From Variovorax sp. KK3 (GTDB lineage Bacteria > Pseudomonadota > Gammaproteobacteria > Burkholderiales > Burkholderiaceae_C), in the NCBI RefSeq assembly GCF_001984055.1, contig NZ_LYVO01000027.1:17582-81581 (forward strand): 64,000 nucleotides of DNA, in the 5' to 3' direction. Numbering within the stretch: the stretch's first letter is position 1; each line of letters begins with the position of its first letter. Below, in pieces: positions 16,212 through 24,432 of this stretch. The position numbers were made by a program, and so were the translations under genes. Below the pieces are notes generated by a model that did not search any database, had not been told where the DNA came from, and worked only from the letters and a program-made list of their open reading frames with translations.

Positions 16212-16924
16212 GCGGGGCTCCTGAAGTCGGCGACATTGACGCGGCGGGTCGCCACGGCGGCGCCGACGTCCGCGTCATGGAAGATGCCCACGAGCGCAGC
16301 GCCGCGGGCGGTCGCCTCGCGGATCAGCTCGATCACGGTGCGCGTGTTGGCCGCATCCAGCGACGCCGTGGGCTCGTCCAGCAGCAGCAAGGGCTTCGGC
16401 TTGATCATGTTGCGCGCGATGTTGATGCGCTGCTGCTCGCCACCCGAGAAGGTGGCGGGCGGCAGGTGCCACAGGCGCTCGGGGATGCGCAAGCGCTCGA
16501 GCCAGCGGCGTGCCTCGGCGCGTGCGGCTTCGAGCGCCGCGGGGTCGTCGCCCGCGTCCTCGGCCAAGGGCTCGGCCACCACGTCGAGCGCCGGCACCCG
16601 GGGGATGACGCGCAGGAACTGGCTGACGTAGCCGATGGTGTCGCGGCGCAGCCGGACCATCTCGCGCGGCGTGGCCTCGGTCACCTCGACCGGCGAGCGG
16701 CCGGGCAGATGCAGGGTGATGCGTCCGGCGCTGGCGCGGTAGTTCGAATAGATCAGCTTGAGCAGCGTGCTCTTGCCCAGGCCCGAAGCGCCATCGAGCA
16801 CCACGCATTCGCCGGGCGAGACGCTGAGCTCGACGCCGTCGAAGACCGGCAGCGCGAGCTGGTTCTGGTGATGGAGGGTGAAGCGCTTGGCCACCCCCTG
16901 GAGTTGGAGCAGGGGTGTGTTCAT
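16208..16924 (-). CDS. phnL: PhnL, C-P lyase-associated ABC-type ATPase
   Basis: A 238-residue ATP-binding protein. It carries Walker A GASGLGKST, signature FSGGEQQRINIARN and Walker B LLLLDEPTASLDAAN. The ATG at 16924 overlaps the phnK stop (ATGA). PhnL is required for phosphonate use together with PhnGHIJ; it is ABC-like but has no permease partner. Intact and in canonical order K-L-M. Confidence 0.95.
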   Translation of the reverse strand: MNTPLLQLQGVAKRFTLHHQNQLALPVFDGVELSVSPGECVVLDGASGLGKSTLLKLIYSNYRASAGRITLHLPGRSPVEVTEATPREMVRLRRDTIGYVSQFLRVIPRVPALDVVAEPLAEDAGDDPAALEAARAEARRWLERLRIPERLWHLPPATFSGGEQQRINIARNMIKPKPLLLLDEPTASLDAANTRTVIELIREATARGAALVGIFHDADVGAAVATRRVNVADFRSPA

Positions 16925-17730
16925 GGCTGCAGGACCGAAGAAACGAGAAGCTGGGTGTAGGCGTGCTGAGGATCGTCGAGCACCTGGTCGGTGAGGCCGG
17001 CCTCGACGACGCGGCCCTTCTGCATCACCATCATCCGGTGCGCGAGCAGGCGCGCCACCGCGAGGTCGTGCGTGACGATGATGGCGGCGAGCTGCATCTG
17101 GCGCGTGAGCTGTCGCAGCAGGTCGAGCAGGCGCGCCTGCACCGACACGTCGAGGCCGGAGGTCGGCTCGTCCATGAAGACCAGGCGCGGCCGCGTGACC
17201 AGGTTGCGCGCGATCTGCAGGCGCTGGCGCATGCCGCCGGAGAAGGTGCGCGGCGCGTCGTCGATGCGCGCGGCGTCGATCTCGACGCGCTGCAGCCATT
17301 CCGTGGCGCTGGCGCGCAGGCGGCCGTAGTGGCGCTCGCCCAGGCCCATCAGCCGCTCACCGACGTTGGCGCCGGCCGACACGTCCATGCGCAGCCCTTC
17401 GGCCGCGTGCTGGTGCACGAAGCCCCAGTCGGTGCGCGCCAGCAGGCGCTGCTCGGCCTCGCTCATCGCGAACACCTCTCGCAGGCCGCCGCCGCGCGTG
17501 CGGAACTGCACGCTGCCGGCGTCGGGCTTGTCGCGGGCCGCCACCGCATTGAGCAGCGTGGATTTGCCGGAGCCCGACTCGCCCACCACCGCGAGCACCT
17601 CGCCGGGCCAGAGTTCGAACGATGCATCGTGCAGGGCGATGCGATCGCCGTAGCGCTTGTGGATGCCGCGCACGCGCAGCAAGGGTTCGGGGTGTTCGGC
17701 TGCGGCTACCTCAGCCAGCACGGCACTCAT
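16921..17730 (-). CDS. phnK: PhnK, C-P lyase complex ABC-type ATPase
   Basis: A 269-residue ABC ATPase. Walker A GESGSGKST lies near residue 50, signature FSGGMRQRLQIARN and Walker B LVFMDEPTSGLD follow, and VTHDLAVARLLAHRM holds the switch His. PhnK docks on PhnJ in the PhnGHIJK core complex. A short N-terminal extension (MSAVLAEVAAAEHPEP) precedes the ATPase fold. It overlaps phnJ and phnL by 4 bases on both sides. Confidence 0.95.
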   Translation of the reverse strand: MSAVLAEVAAAEHPEPLLRVRGIHKRYGDRIALHDASFELWPGEVLAVVGESGSGKSTLLNAVAARDKPDAGSVQFRTRGGGLREVFAMSEAEQRLLARTDWGFVHQHAAEGLRMDVSAGANVGERLMGLGERHYGRLRASATEWLQRVEIDAARIDDAPRTFSGGMRQRLQIARNLVTRPRLVFMDEPTSGLDVSVQARLLDLLRQLTRQMQLAAIIVTHDLAVARLLAHRMMVMQKGRVVEAGLTDQVLDDPQHAYTQLLVSSVLQP

Positions 17731-18620
17731 GCTGCCTCCGTCATACGGTCGCCGCGCACCGGTGCCACGTCGGCGTCTTCATCCTGCCGCGACTGGCAGT
17801 AGTCCGAATCGGAGCACACGTGCATGCGGGTGCCGCGGTCGTCGGTGATCAGCTCGTCGAGGAAGCTGTCGGTCGCACCGCACAGCGCGCAGGCCGCGTC
17901 CCAGCGCTGCACCTCGAAGGGATGGTCCTCGAAGCCCAGGCTCTCGACCGGTGTGTAGGGCGGCACGGCATAGATGCGCTTCTCGCGGCCGGCGCCGAAG
18001 AGCTGCAGCGCTGGGTTCATGTGCATCTTGGGGTTGTCGAACTTGGGGATGGGTGACGGCGACATCACGTAGCGATCGTTCACGAGCACCGGGTAGTCGT
18101 AGGTGGTGGCGATGTGGCCGTAGCGCGCGATGTCCTCGTACAGCTTGACGTGCATGAGCCCGTACTCGGCCAGGCCGTGCAGCGTGCGCGTGACGGCCTC
18201 GCGCGGCTCCAGTCGCTGCATGGGCTCGGGCACCGGCACCTGGTAGACCAGCACCTGGCCTTCGGCCAACGGCATTTCGGGAATGCGATGCCGCGTCTGG
18301 ATCAGCGTGGCCGCCTGCGTGCGCGTGGTGGTTTCCACGCCGGTGGTGCGCTCGAAGAAGCGGCGGATGTTGACCGCGTTGACGGTGTCGTCCGAGCCCT
18401 GGTCGATGACCTTGAGCACGTCGCGCGGCCCGATGACCGCGGCCGTGACCTGGATGCCGCCGGTGCCCCAGCCGTAGGGCAGCGGCATCTCGCGCGAGCC
18501 GAAGGGCACCTGGTAGCCGGGAATCGCGACCGCCTTGAGGATGGCGCGGCGGATCATGCGCTTGGTGCGCTCGTCGAGGTAGGCGAAATTGATGTTCGGG
18601 TCTGCGGTGGTGGCGGTCAT
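17727..18620 (-). CDS. phnJ: PhnJ, radical-SAM C-P lyase catalytic subunit
   Basis: A 297-residue enzyme that cleaves the carbon-phosphorus bond of ribose 1-phosphonate 5-phosphate. The atypical radical-SAM cluster pattern C-x2-C-x21-C-x5-C is intact at C244, C247, C269 and C275, and the glycyl-radical residue of the E. coli enzyme corresponds to G35 (AIPGYQVPFG). All five positions are offset by three from E. coli numbering. The start at 18620 overlaps the phnI stop by 4 bases. Confidence 0.97.
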   Translation of the reverse strand: MTATTADPNINFAYLDERTKRMIRRAILKAVAIPGYQVPFGSREMPLPYGWGTGGIQVTAAVIGPRDVLKVIDQGSDDTVNAVNIRRFFERTTGVETTTRTQAATLIQTRHRIPEMPLAEGQVLVYQVPVPEPMQRLEPREAVTRTLHGLAEYGLMHVKLYEDIARYGHIATTYDYPVLVNDRYVMSPSPIPKFDNPKMHMNPALQLFGAGREKRIYAVPPYTPVESLGFEDHPFEVQRWDAACALCGATDSFLDELITDDRGTRMHVCSDSDYCQSRQDEDADVAPVRGDRMTEAA

Positions 18621-19711
18621 TGGTCGTCGTCCTTCGCTGCGGGGGCGGCGCGCATGCGGCGCACCAGCTCGAGCTCGGCCTGGAAGTCCACGTAGTGCGG
18701 AAGCTTCAGGTGCTGCACGAAGCCCGAGGCCTCGAGGCTGTCGCTGTGCGACAGCACGAACTCCTGCTTCTGCGCAGGCGACTCGACGGCCTCGCCCAGT
18801 TCGTCGGCGCGCAGCGCGCGGTCGACCAGGCTCATCGCCATCGCCTTGCGCTCGCCGTGGCCGAAGGCCAGGCCGTAGCCGCGCGTGAACTGCGGCGGCT
18901 CGGTCTTGCTGCCGGCGAACTGGTTGACCATCTCGCACTCGGTGATCTCCAGCTCGCCGATGGAGATCGGAAAGCCGAGCTCTTCGGGCTCCAGCTCCAG
19001 GGCCACGCGGCCGAAGCGGATCTCGCCGACGAAAGGGTGGCTGTGCGAATAGCCGCGCTGCGTCGAATAGGCCATGGCGAGCAGAAAGCCTTCGTCGCCG
19101 CGCGCCAGGTTCTGCAGGCGCGTGGCGCGCGCCGCCGGAAATCGCAGCGGCTCGCGCGTCAGGTCGACCGGTGCGGGGTCACCGGCCGGCACGGGGCGCG
19201 TCTCGATCAGGCCTTCCTGGTTCAGCAGGTCGACCACGCGTGGCGTGGCGGCGGACACGTCGGCTCGCGTCGTTACGGCAACGCCGGCCGGCGTGGCTTC
19301 GCCCTCCGCGAGCAGCTTGAAGTCGAGCAGCCGCTGCGTGTAGTCGTAGGTCGGCCCCAGCACCTGCCCGCCGGGCAGGTCCTTGAAGGTGGCGGAGATG
19401 CGGCGCATGAGCTCCATGCGCGAGGTGTCGAGCGGCACGCTCGTGCCCAGGCGCGGCAGCGTGGCACGGTAGGCGCGCAGCAGGAAGATGGCCTCGACCA
19501 GGTCGCCGGCCGCCTGCTTGATCGCAAGCGCGGCGAGGTCCGGGTCGTACACCGAGCCTTCGGTCATCACGCGGTCGACCGCGAGCTTGAGCTGCTCGCG
19601 GATCTGCGCGACCGAGAGCTCCGGCACATCGGCGTCGCCGCGGCGCTGCTCGGCGACCAGGCGATAGCTTTGCAGGATGGCGGCTTCACCGCCCTTGACG
19701 GCCACGTACAT
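18617..19711 (-). CDS. phnI: PhnI, C-P lyase core subunit (purine nucleosidase role)
   Basis: A 364-residue protein starting MYVAVKGGEAAILQSYRLV, the family signature. LSVAQIREQLKLAVDRVMTE and the C-terminal QEFVLSHSDSLEASGFVQHL are also typical. PhnI, with PhnG, H and L, swaps the adenine of ATP for the phosphonate to make ribose 1-phosphonate 5-triphosphate. It lies 4 bases after phnH and overlaps phnJ. The length matches the family. Confidence 0.96.
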   Translation of the reverse strand: MYVAVKGGEAAILQSYRLVAEQRRGDADVPELSVAQIREQLKLAVDRVMTEGSVYDPDLAALAIKQAAGDLVEAIFLLRAYRATLPRLGTSVPLDTSRMELMRRISATFKDLPGGQVLGPTYDYTQRLLDFKLLAEGEATPAGVAVTTRADVSAATPRVVDLLNQEGLIETRPVPAGDPAPVDLTREPLRFPAARATRLQNLARGDEGFLLAMAYSTQRGYSHSHPFVGEIRFGRVALELEPEELGFPISIGELEITECEMVNQFAGSKTEPPQFTRGYGLAFGHGERKAMAMSLVDRALRADELGEAVESPAQKQEFVLSHSDSLEASGFVQHLKLPHYVDFQAELELVRRMRAAPAAKDDDQ

Positions 19712-19714
19712 CGA

Positions 19715-20359
19715 TCAGGCCTCCAGGTCGATGCGCGTGGTGCGCGGCAGGCCGACGATCTGATGCTGCGTGGCGAGGAACAGGTCGACGCCGCGCGGAA
19801 AGGCCGAATGCTGCGCGGCGCGCTGCGCGAGCAGACGCTGGGCCAGCGCGTCGGGCAGCCCGTCGACGCACAGGCGCGTCTGCGTGCGGATGCCGGGGCC
19901 ACGCAAGGTCCAGCCTTCCTCGTCCTGGCCGTCGGCCAGCGAAGGCACGTCGACCACGCAGGTGGCCGACTGTTCCGGCGCGACGTCGCTGCCCTGCGCG
20001 AAGCGGTCGAGCGCGGGCGGTTCGTCGCTGCTGGCGACCCAGGCGAACTGCGCCTCGGCCGGGTCGTCGACCAGCGTGCAGCCGCTGTGGAAGCGCAGCC
20101 ACGCGGCGGCGTCGCTGTCGGCCAGCGAAGGCGAGAGCCAAAGGCGGCAGTCCGGGTCGAGCAGGGCCAGCAGCAGTGCGGCCGATGCCGCGTGGCCTTG
20201 CCGCGGCACCTCGGCGTCGTGCGGCAGGTCGACGATGCGGCCCGGATGCGACAGCGCCTGCAGCGCCGCACGAAACACGGCCTGGCTGCCCAGTGCCAGA
20301 TCGGAGAAGCCCGCGCCGACGGCGGACAGGTCGGTGATGGATGCGTGATGGTCGCTCAT
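19715..20359 (-). CDS. phnH: PhnH, C-P lyase core subunit
   Basis: A 214-residue PLP-transferase-fold structural subunit lacking the PLP lysine function. QAVFRAALQALSHPGRIVDL is diagnostic near the N-terminus, and SAFPRGVDLFLATQHQIVGL lies near the C-terminus. It dimerises and binds PhnI. The ATG at 20359 overlaps the phnG stop by 4 bases, supporting tight operon coupling. Confidence 0.95.
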   Translation of the reverse strand: MSDHHASITDLSAVGAGFSDLALGSQAVFRAALQALSHPGRIVDLPHDAEVPRQGHAASAALLLALLDPDCRLWLSPSLADSDAAAWLRFHSGCTLVDDPAEAQFAWVASSDEPPALDRFAQGSDVAPEQSATCVVDVPSLADGQDEEGWTLRGPGIRTQTRLCVDGLPDALAQRLLAQRAAQHSAFPRGVDLFLATQHQIVGLPRTTRIDLEA

Positions 20360-20871
20360 TGCTCTTCCTCTTCGGCGTCGTCGGCACTGCCCGCCTCGCG
20401 CGCGACGGTGATGAACTCGACCTTGCTGGCCTGCGCACGCGCCTGGCGCTCGGCGCGCTGCTGCGCGAGATGCCGGCGGATGGGCTCCAGCAGGGCCTCG
20501 TCGAGCCGTGGCTGTTGCGATGGGTCTTGCAGCAGGGCATCGGCCACGGCCGCGAGCTGGGCCTGGCGATGGGAGCGACCCCGCACATAGGCGACGCCGA
20601 CAGCCGCTTCGTCGCGCGCGACGCCGGCAAGGCGAAGTGCGCAGCGGGTGATGGTCACCTCGCCGAGGTTGAAGCGCTCGCCGGTGCCGCCGGCACGGGC
20701 CTGGACCATCGTCAAACCGGTCTCCGGCGCGCGCAGCCAATGCGGCGTACGCTTCGCATGCTCGCCCAGCGCCGGCTCCAGCAACGAGAGCGGCGCGCGT
20801 GCCAGCAGCGCCATCCACTGCGCCCGGTCGAGCGGCCGGTTGGCAGGGGGGTTGTCAAAGGCATGAAACAT
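20356..20871 (-). CDS. phnG: PhnG, C-P lyase core subunit
   Basis: A 171-residue small core subunit. It has DRAQWMALLARAPLSLLEP, then TGLTMVQARAGGTGERFNLGE and EVTITRCALRLAG, as in PhnG. It is the first gene of phnGHIJKLM. The ATG at 20871 is preferred over 20913, which would place the operator inside the gene. It is divergent from phnF by 77 bases that carry the PhnF operator. An acidic tail (DDAEEEEQ) ends the protein. Confidence 0.94.
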   Translation of the reverse strand: MFHAFDNPPANRPLDRAQWMALLARAPLSLLEPALGEHAKRTPHWLRAPETGLTMVQARAGGTGERFNLGEVTITRCALRLAGVARDEAAVGVAYVRGRSHRQAQLAAVADALLQDPSQQPRLDEALLEPIRRHLAQQRAERQARAQASKVEFITVAREAGSADDAEEEEQ

Positions 20872-20892
20872 GGGGGTGCTAACCTGGAAAAG

Positions 20893-20904
20893 TTGTATAG
20901 ACAA
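20893..20904. promoter_or_regulatory. PhnF-type operator between phnG and phnF
   Basis: TTGTATAGACAA is a near-perfect palindrome of the GntR/HutC operator class (PhnF of mycobacteria binds a similar site). It is placed 22 bases before phnG and 45 bases before phnF, so one repressor could control both divergent transcripts. A sister site lies at 14321-14332. Confidence 0.75.
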
Positions 20905-20948
20905 ATCGAACAACGCGTGTCAGCTTAGGCACGGCCCATGTCCCTTTC

Positions 20949-21716
20949 ATGACAACGACGATCACTTCTCCGAGCCTCGATCTCGCCGCCCCCCCAACGC
21001 GCCCCACGCGCGATTCGTTCTGGACCCGCATCGCCGCCGAGCTGGCCGAAGCCATCGCGCGCGGTGTCTATCCGCCTGGCGAGCGCCTGCCGTCGGAGCA
21101 CGCGCTGGCCGAGCAGTACGGCGTGAACCGCCACACCATCCGCCGGTCGCTGGCCAGCCTGAGCAGCCAGGGGCTGCTGCGCGTCACGCAGGGCAGCGGC
21201 ACCTACGTCGAGGACTTCGCGGTCGAGCTCACACTGGCCCGGCGCACGCGGCATCAACAGAGCATGGCGCAGGCCGGGCTGCGCGGCGTGTTGCGCGTGC
21301 TCGATGCGGGCACGGTGCGCGCCACGGCGGCCCAGGCCCGCGCGCTGCAACTGCCGGCACGCAGCGCGCTGCTGCGGCTCGCGGTGCTGGGCGAGGCCGA
21401 GCAAGCGCCGCTGCACGTGGGCGAGCGCTTCTTTCCGCTGCCACGCTTCGAGCGCCTCGAAGCGGTGGTGCGCGAGACCGGCTCCATCACCGCGGCCTTC
21501 ACCGCACATGGCGTGGCCGACTACACGCGGCGCGAGAGCCGGGTCACGGCGCAGATGCCCGAGCCCGCGCTGGCGGCCCAGCTTCGGCAACCGGCCACGC
21601 GGCCGGTGATGCTCGTCGAGAGCGTGAACGTCGACACCGAGGGCGTGCCGATCGAGTTCGCGCGCACCTGGTTCGCGGGCGACCGCGTGACCTTGACGGT
21701 GACCCACGATGAATGA
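20949..21716 (+). CDS. phnF: PhnF, GntR/HutC-family phosphonate repressor
   Basis: A 255-residue regulator. A disordered N-terminus is followed by the GntR winged helix (GERLPSEHALAEQYGVNRHT, then LLRVTQGSGTYVEDF) and a UTRA ligand-binding domain with RFFPLPRFERLEAVVRETGS. It is divergent from phnG and begins phnF-DUF1045-phnN, overlapping the next gene by 8 bases. It most likely represses phnG-M, its own operon and, through the second operator, phnCDE. Confidence 0.95.
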   Translation: MTTTITSPSLDLAAPPTRPTRDSFWTRIAAELAEAIARGVYPPGERLPSEHALAEQYGVNRHTIRRSLASLSSQGLLRVTQGSGTYVEDFAVELTLARRTRHQQSMAQAGLRGVLRVLDAGTVRATAAQARALQLPARSALLRLAVLGEAEQAPLHVGERFFPLPRFERLEAVVRETGSITAAFTAHGVADYTRRESRVTAQMPEPALAAQLRQPATRPVMLVESVNVDTEGVPIEFARTWFAGDRVTLTVTHDE

Positions 21717-22416
21717 GGCGCCGATTCATCGTTACGCCATCTACTTCGCGCCGCGCGAGCGCGACGCATGGTGGCTGGCCGGCAGCCGCTGGCTCGGTCG
21801 CTGCGCCGCACGCAACGAGCCCTTGCCGTTGGCGCCGGTGCCGGGCGTGTCGGCGTCGCGGCTGCACGCACTCACGCGTGCGCCACGCCGCTACGGCTGG
21901 CACGCCACGCTAAAGGCGCCTTTCGCGCTGGCGCCGGGCGTCGACGAGGCCCGGCTGCGCAATGCCCTCGGCGAACTCGCGCGGGCCTTCAGCCCCTTCA
22001 CGATGCCGCGCCTGAAGGTGGCGCAGCTCGACGACTTCCTGGCGCTGGTGCCCGACGGCGACACCCATGCGATCGAGACGATCGCCGGTGCCTGCGTGAT
22101 GCGCCTGCATGCGCTGGGTGCAACGCTCCCGCCCGACGAGCTGGTGCGCCGGCGCGCGAGCGGGCTCACGCCCGAAGAAGATGCCTTGCTGCTGCGCTGG
22201 GGCTATCCCTTCGTGCTCCAGCGCTTTCGCTTTCACCTGTCGTTGACCGGCTCGCTGAAGGATGCGGAGCCTTCGGACGTAGCAGCGCTGACGGAAGCCG
22301 CGCGCCACCGCTTCGAGGCGCTGCCGCCTTGTCGCTTCGACGTGCTGTCCCTCTTTGCCGAACCCGAGCCCGGCAGCGACTTCCGATTGCTCGACCAGGT
22401 GGAGCTGGGCACATGA
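21709..22416 (+). CDS. DUF1045 protein, 2H phosphoesterase-like, phosphonate metabolism
   Basis: A 235-residue member of the DUF1045 family found in phosphonate loci. Two H-x-T/S-like motifs, YGWHATLKAPF (about residue 65) and FRFHLSLTGSL (about residue 175), are those of 2H cyclic phosphodiesterases. It overlaps phnF by 8 bases and phnN by 4. No phnP is in the window, and PhnP hydrolyses the 1,2-cyclic ribose phosphate just before PhnN in the pathway. This protein could fill that step, but that is inference from fold and context. Confidence 0.88.
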   Translation: MNEAPIHRYAIYFAPRERDAWWLAGSRWLGRCAARNEPLPLAPVPGVSASRLHALTRAPRRYGWHATLKAPFALAPGVDEARLRNALGELARAFSPFTMPRLKVAQLDDFLALVPDGDTHAIETIAGACVMRLHALGATLPPDELVRRRASGLTPEEDALLLRWGYPFVLQRFRFHLSLTGSLKDAEPSDVAALTEAARHRFEALPPCRFDVLSLFAEPEPGSDFRLLDQVELGT

Positions 22417-22964
22417 GCGAACGCCTTGTCTACGTGATGGGCCCGTCGGGCGCCGGCAAGGACAGCCTGATCGCGTGGCTGCAGGAGCATCTGCCGCCGC
22501 ACCTGCCCCTTCATCTGGCGCGCCGCACCATCACGCGGCCCACGCGGCAGGGCGACGAGGCGCATCACAGCGTGAGCGAACAGGCTTTCGCGCTCCTGCA
22601 CCAGGCGCAGGCTTTCGCGCTCGACTGGCAGGCGAACGGCCTGCGCTACGGCGTGCGCCATGACGAAATCGAGCCGCTGCATCGCGGACATTGGGTGCTG
22701 GTGAACGGATCGCGCGCCTACCTGCCGCAGGCGCTGCTGAAGTTTCCGCAGCTCACCGTCGTGCATGTGACGGCGAGCATCGACGTGCTGCGCCAGCGCC
22801 TCGCAGCGCGTGGGCGCGAAACGCCCGAGTGGGTCGAGGCGCGCGTTCAGCGCGCGATGGTGTTCCAGCCGCCCGCGAACGCGATCGAAGTGCGCAACGA
22901 CGGCGCGTTGGCCGAGGCCGGCGCCCAGTTGGTGCGCGCCTTCGAGCGCCTGGCCCTGGCTTAG
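22413..22964 (+). CDS. phnN: PhnN, ribose 1,5-bisphosphate phosphokinase
   Basis: A 183-residue guanylate-kinase-like enzyme. P-loop GPSGAGKDSL is at residues 9-18, with ARRTITRPTRQGDEAHHSVS and WQANGLRYGV following. It phosphorylates ribose 1,5-bisphosphate to PRPP, the last step that returns the sugar from C-P lyase to metabolism. The ATG overlaps the DUF1045 stop. Its own stop overlaps the stop of the convergent OmpW-like gene (TTAG), so no terminator separates them. Confidence 0.95.
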   Translation: MSERLVYVMGPSGAGKDSLIAWLQEHLPPHLPLHLARRTITRPTRQGDEAHHSVSEQAFALLHQAQAFALDWQANGLRYGVRHDEIEPLHRGHWVLVNGSRAYLPQALLKFPQLTVVHVTASIDVLRQRLAARGRETPEWVEARVQRAMVFQPPANAIEVRNDGALAEAGAQLVRAFERLALA

Positions 22965-23779
22965 AAGCGCGCCTTGACGTACGCCGACGGCCCGTGCAGC
23001 TTGACCTTGAGCTGCCCGTTGGCGGTGCCGGCCGTGCCGAAGTCGTGCCGCAGGTCGATTTCGGTGACGCCGTAGGAAAGCACTACGCCCACGTTGCGCA
23101 CGGGGAACCACTCCACGCCGGCCGCCGCGTTGTAGATGTGGCCATGCAGCTTGCTGCCGCCCTTGCGCACGCCTGAGAGATCGGCGAACAGGCGCAGGTC
23201 GGGTGTGATGGCATGGCGCACGCCGACTTCGAGCAGCGGCGCGATGGCGTCGTCGCTGTCTTCCTGGCTGAAGGTGGCGGTGGCGCCGTTGATGCCGGCC
23301 ACCGCGCTGCTGTTGAGGCTCGCACGGTAATAGGCGATGCCGGCGCCCAGGCCCAGCACCGTGTTGCCCGAGCCGATCCAGTATTTGTAGGCCACCTTGC
23401 CGAACTCGAGCTTGGTCTGCAGGTTGACGCTGCCGAGCGCCGTCACATTGCCCAGCGGCCCGACCGCGAAGCTGTTGGCGAAGCCGGTGCCGTAGTCGCG
23501 CTTGAAGCGGTAGTAATCGAGCGAGAGGCCGTGGTTGTCGCCGATCAGGAAGTCGGCCGAAATGCGCGGCATGGTCACGCGGCCACCTTCGAGGTCACCC
23601 GAGCCCAGGGTGCCGTAGGGCGTGTTCACGGCCGCGTTGACGGTGGGCTTGGCGTCGAAGGCGCCGACCGACAGGCTGAAACGGTCCAGTGCAGGCGAGA
23701 CTTGCGCGACGGCGGCCGTCGACATGGCAAAGCCGGCCCCGGCTGCTACAGCGAGGGCGCACGAACGAAAAGAGATCAT
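22961..23779 (-). CDS. OmpW-family outer-membrane beta-barrel protein
   Basis: A 272-residue outer-membrane protein. A signal peptide ends at AAVAQVSP. Alternating hydrophobic strands such as HGLSLDYYRFKRDYG, VAYKYWIGSGNTVLGLGAG and a terminal AYVKARF ending in Phe, the beta-barrel insertion signal, support the assignment. OmpW-like proteins form small channels for hydrophobic solutes. It is a single gene convergent with phnN. The exact ligand is unknown. Confidence 0.82.
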   Translation of the reverse strand: MISFRSCALAVAAGAGFAMSTAAVAQVSPALDRFSLSVGAFDAKPTVNAAVNTPYGTLGSGDLEGGRVTMPRISADFLIGDNHGLSLDYYRFKRDYGTGFANSFAVGPLGNVTALGSVNLQTKLEFGKVAYKYWIGSGNTVLGLGAGIAYYRASLNSSAVAGINGATATFSQEDSDDAIAPLLEVGVRHAITPDLRLFADLSGVRKGGSKLHGHIYNAAAGVEWFPVRNVGVVLSYGVTEIDLRHDFGTAGTANGQLKVKLHGPSAYVKARF

Positions 23780-23940
23780 GAGAAGAGGGAAGAATGGGTG
23801 TGCGGCCGATGCCCGGCGTCGAGCCGATGCGATGGTGGCCGCGAATCTCCCCTGGAAGCGAGCGCCAATTTAGACGCCATGCGCATGCCGGCAAGCTCAG
23901 AATGTCGCGACCAGCCGTAGGAGCCGGCCTTGAAGGTCTT

Positions 23941-24312
23941 TTACCGCTCAGGCCTGCGCCACAGCCAGATGGCCACGGCGAGCATGAACAACGGCGCCGC
24001 GATCCTCGCCGCGAGCGGCAGCGGCGCGAACTGCAAGGCAATCGCACTGGTCGACATCGCGGCACTCGCGGCCCACTTGGCTCGCCGCGGCACGACCCCG
24101 CCCCGGCGCCATTCGCGAATCGGTGGACCGTAGACGGGATGGCCAAGCAGCCAGGTTTCGAGCGCCGGCCAGCCGCGGCCACCGCACCAAGCAGCCAGCA
24201 GCAGGAAAGGCACCGTGGGCAAAAGCGGCAGCACGACGCCTAGCGCGGCGAGTGCAAGGCACACGATGGCGAGCAGGCGCCAGAGCACGGGCGTGAATCG
24301 GGAGGATCGCAT
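23941..24312 (-). CDS. DUF454 (YbaN-like) inner-membrane protein
   Basis: A 123-residue membrane protein with hydrophobic segments at about 8-40 (VLWRLLAIVCLALAALGVVL, VPFLLLAAWC) and two near the C-terminus (SAIALQFAPLP, PLFMLAVAIWLWRR). The middle GHPVYGPPIREWRRGGVVPR is diagnostic of DUF454/YbaN. Function is unknown in all relatives. Monocistronic. Confidence 0.9.
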   Translation of the reverse strand: MRSSRFTPVLWRLLAIVCLALAALGVVLPLLPTVPFLLLAAWCGGRGWPALETWLLGHPVYGPPIREWRRGGVVPRRAKWAASAAMSTSAIALQFAPLPLAARIAAPLFMLAVAIWLWRRPER

Positions 24313-24432
24313 CGAGAGGGCGGGAGGACCTTGGCAAAGCGGCCGTTGCCATTGTCGCCAGCTCGCCGACTTCGCTGACTCAATCGACGGAGAAAGATCT
24401 TGCGGACCCGTGCCGCGTCGCGAAGTCCTACG

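Noticed and set aside
22961..22964. Terminator between phnN and the OmpW-like gene
   Set aside because: The two stops overlap in TTAG, leaving no spacer for a hairpin. The genes simply converge.
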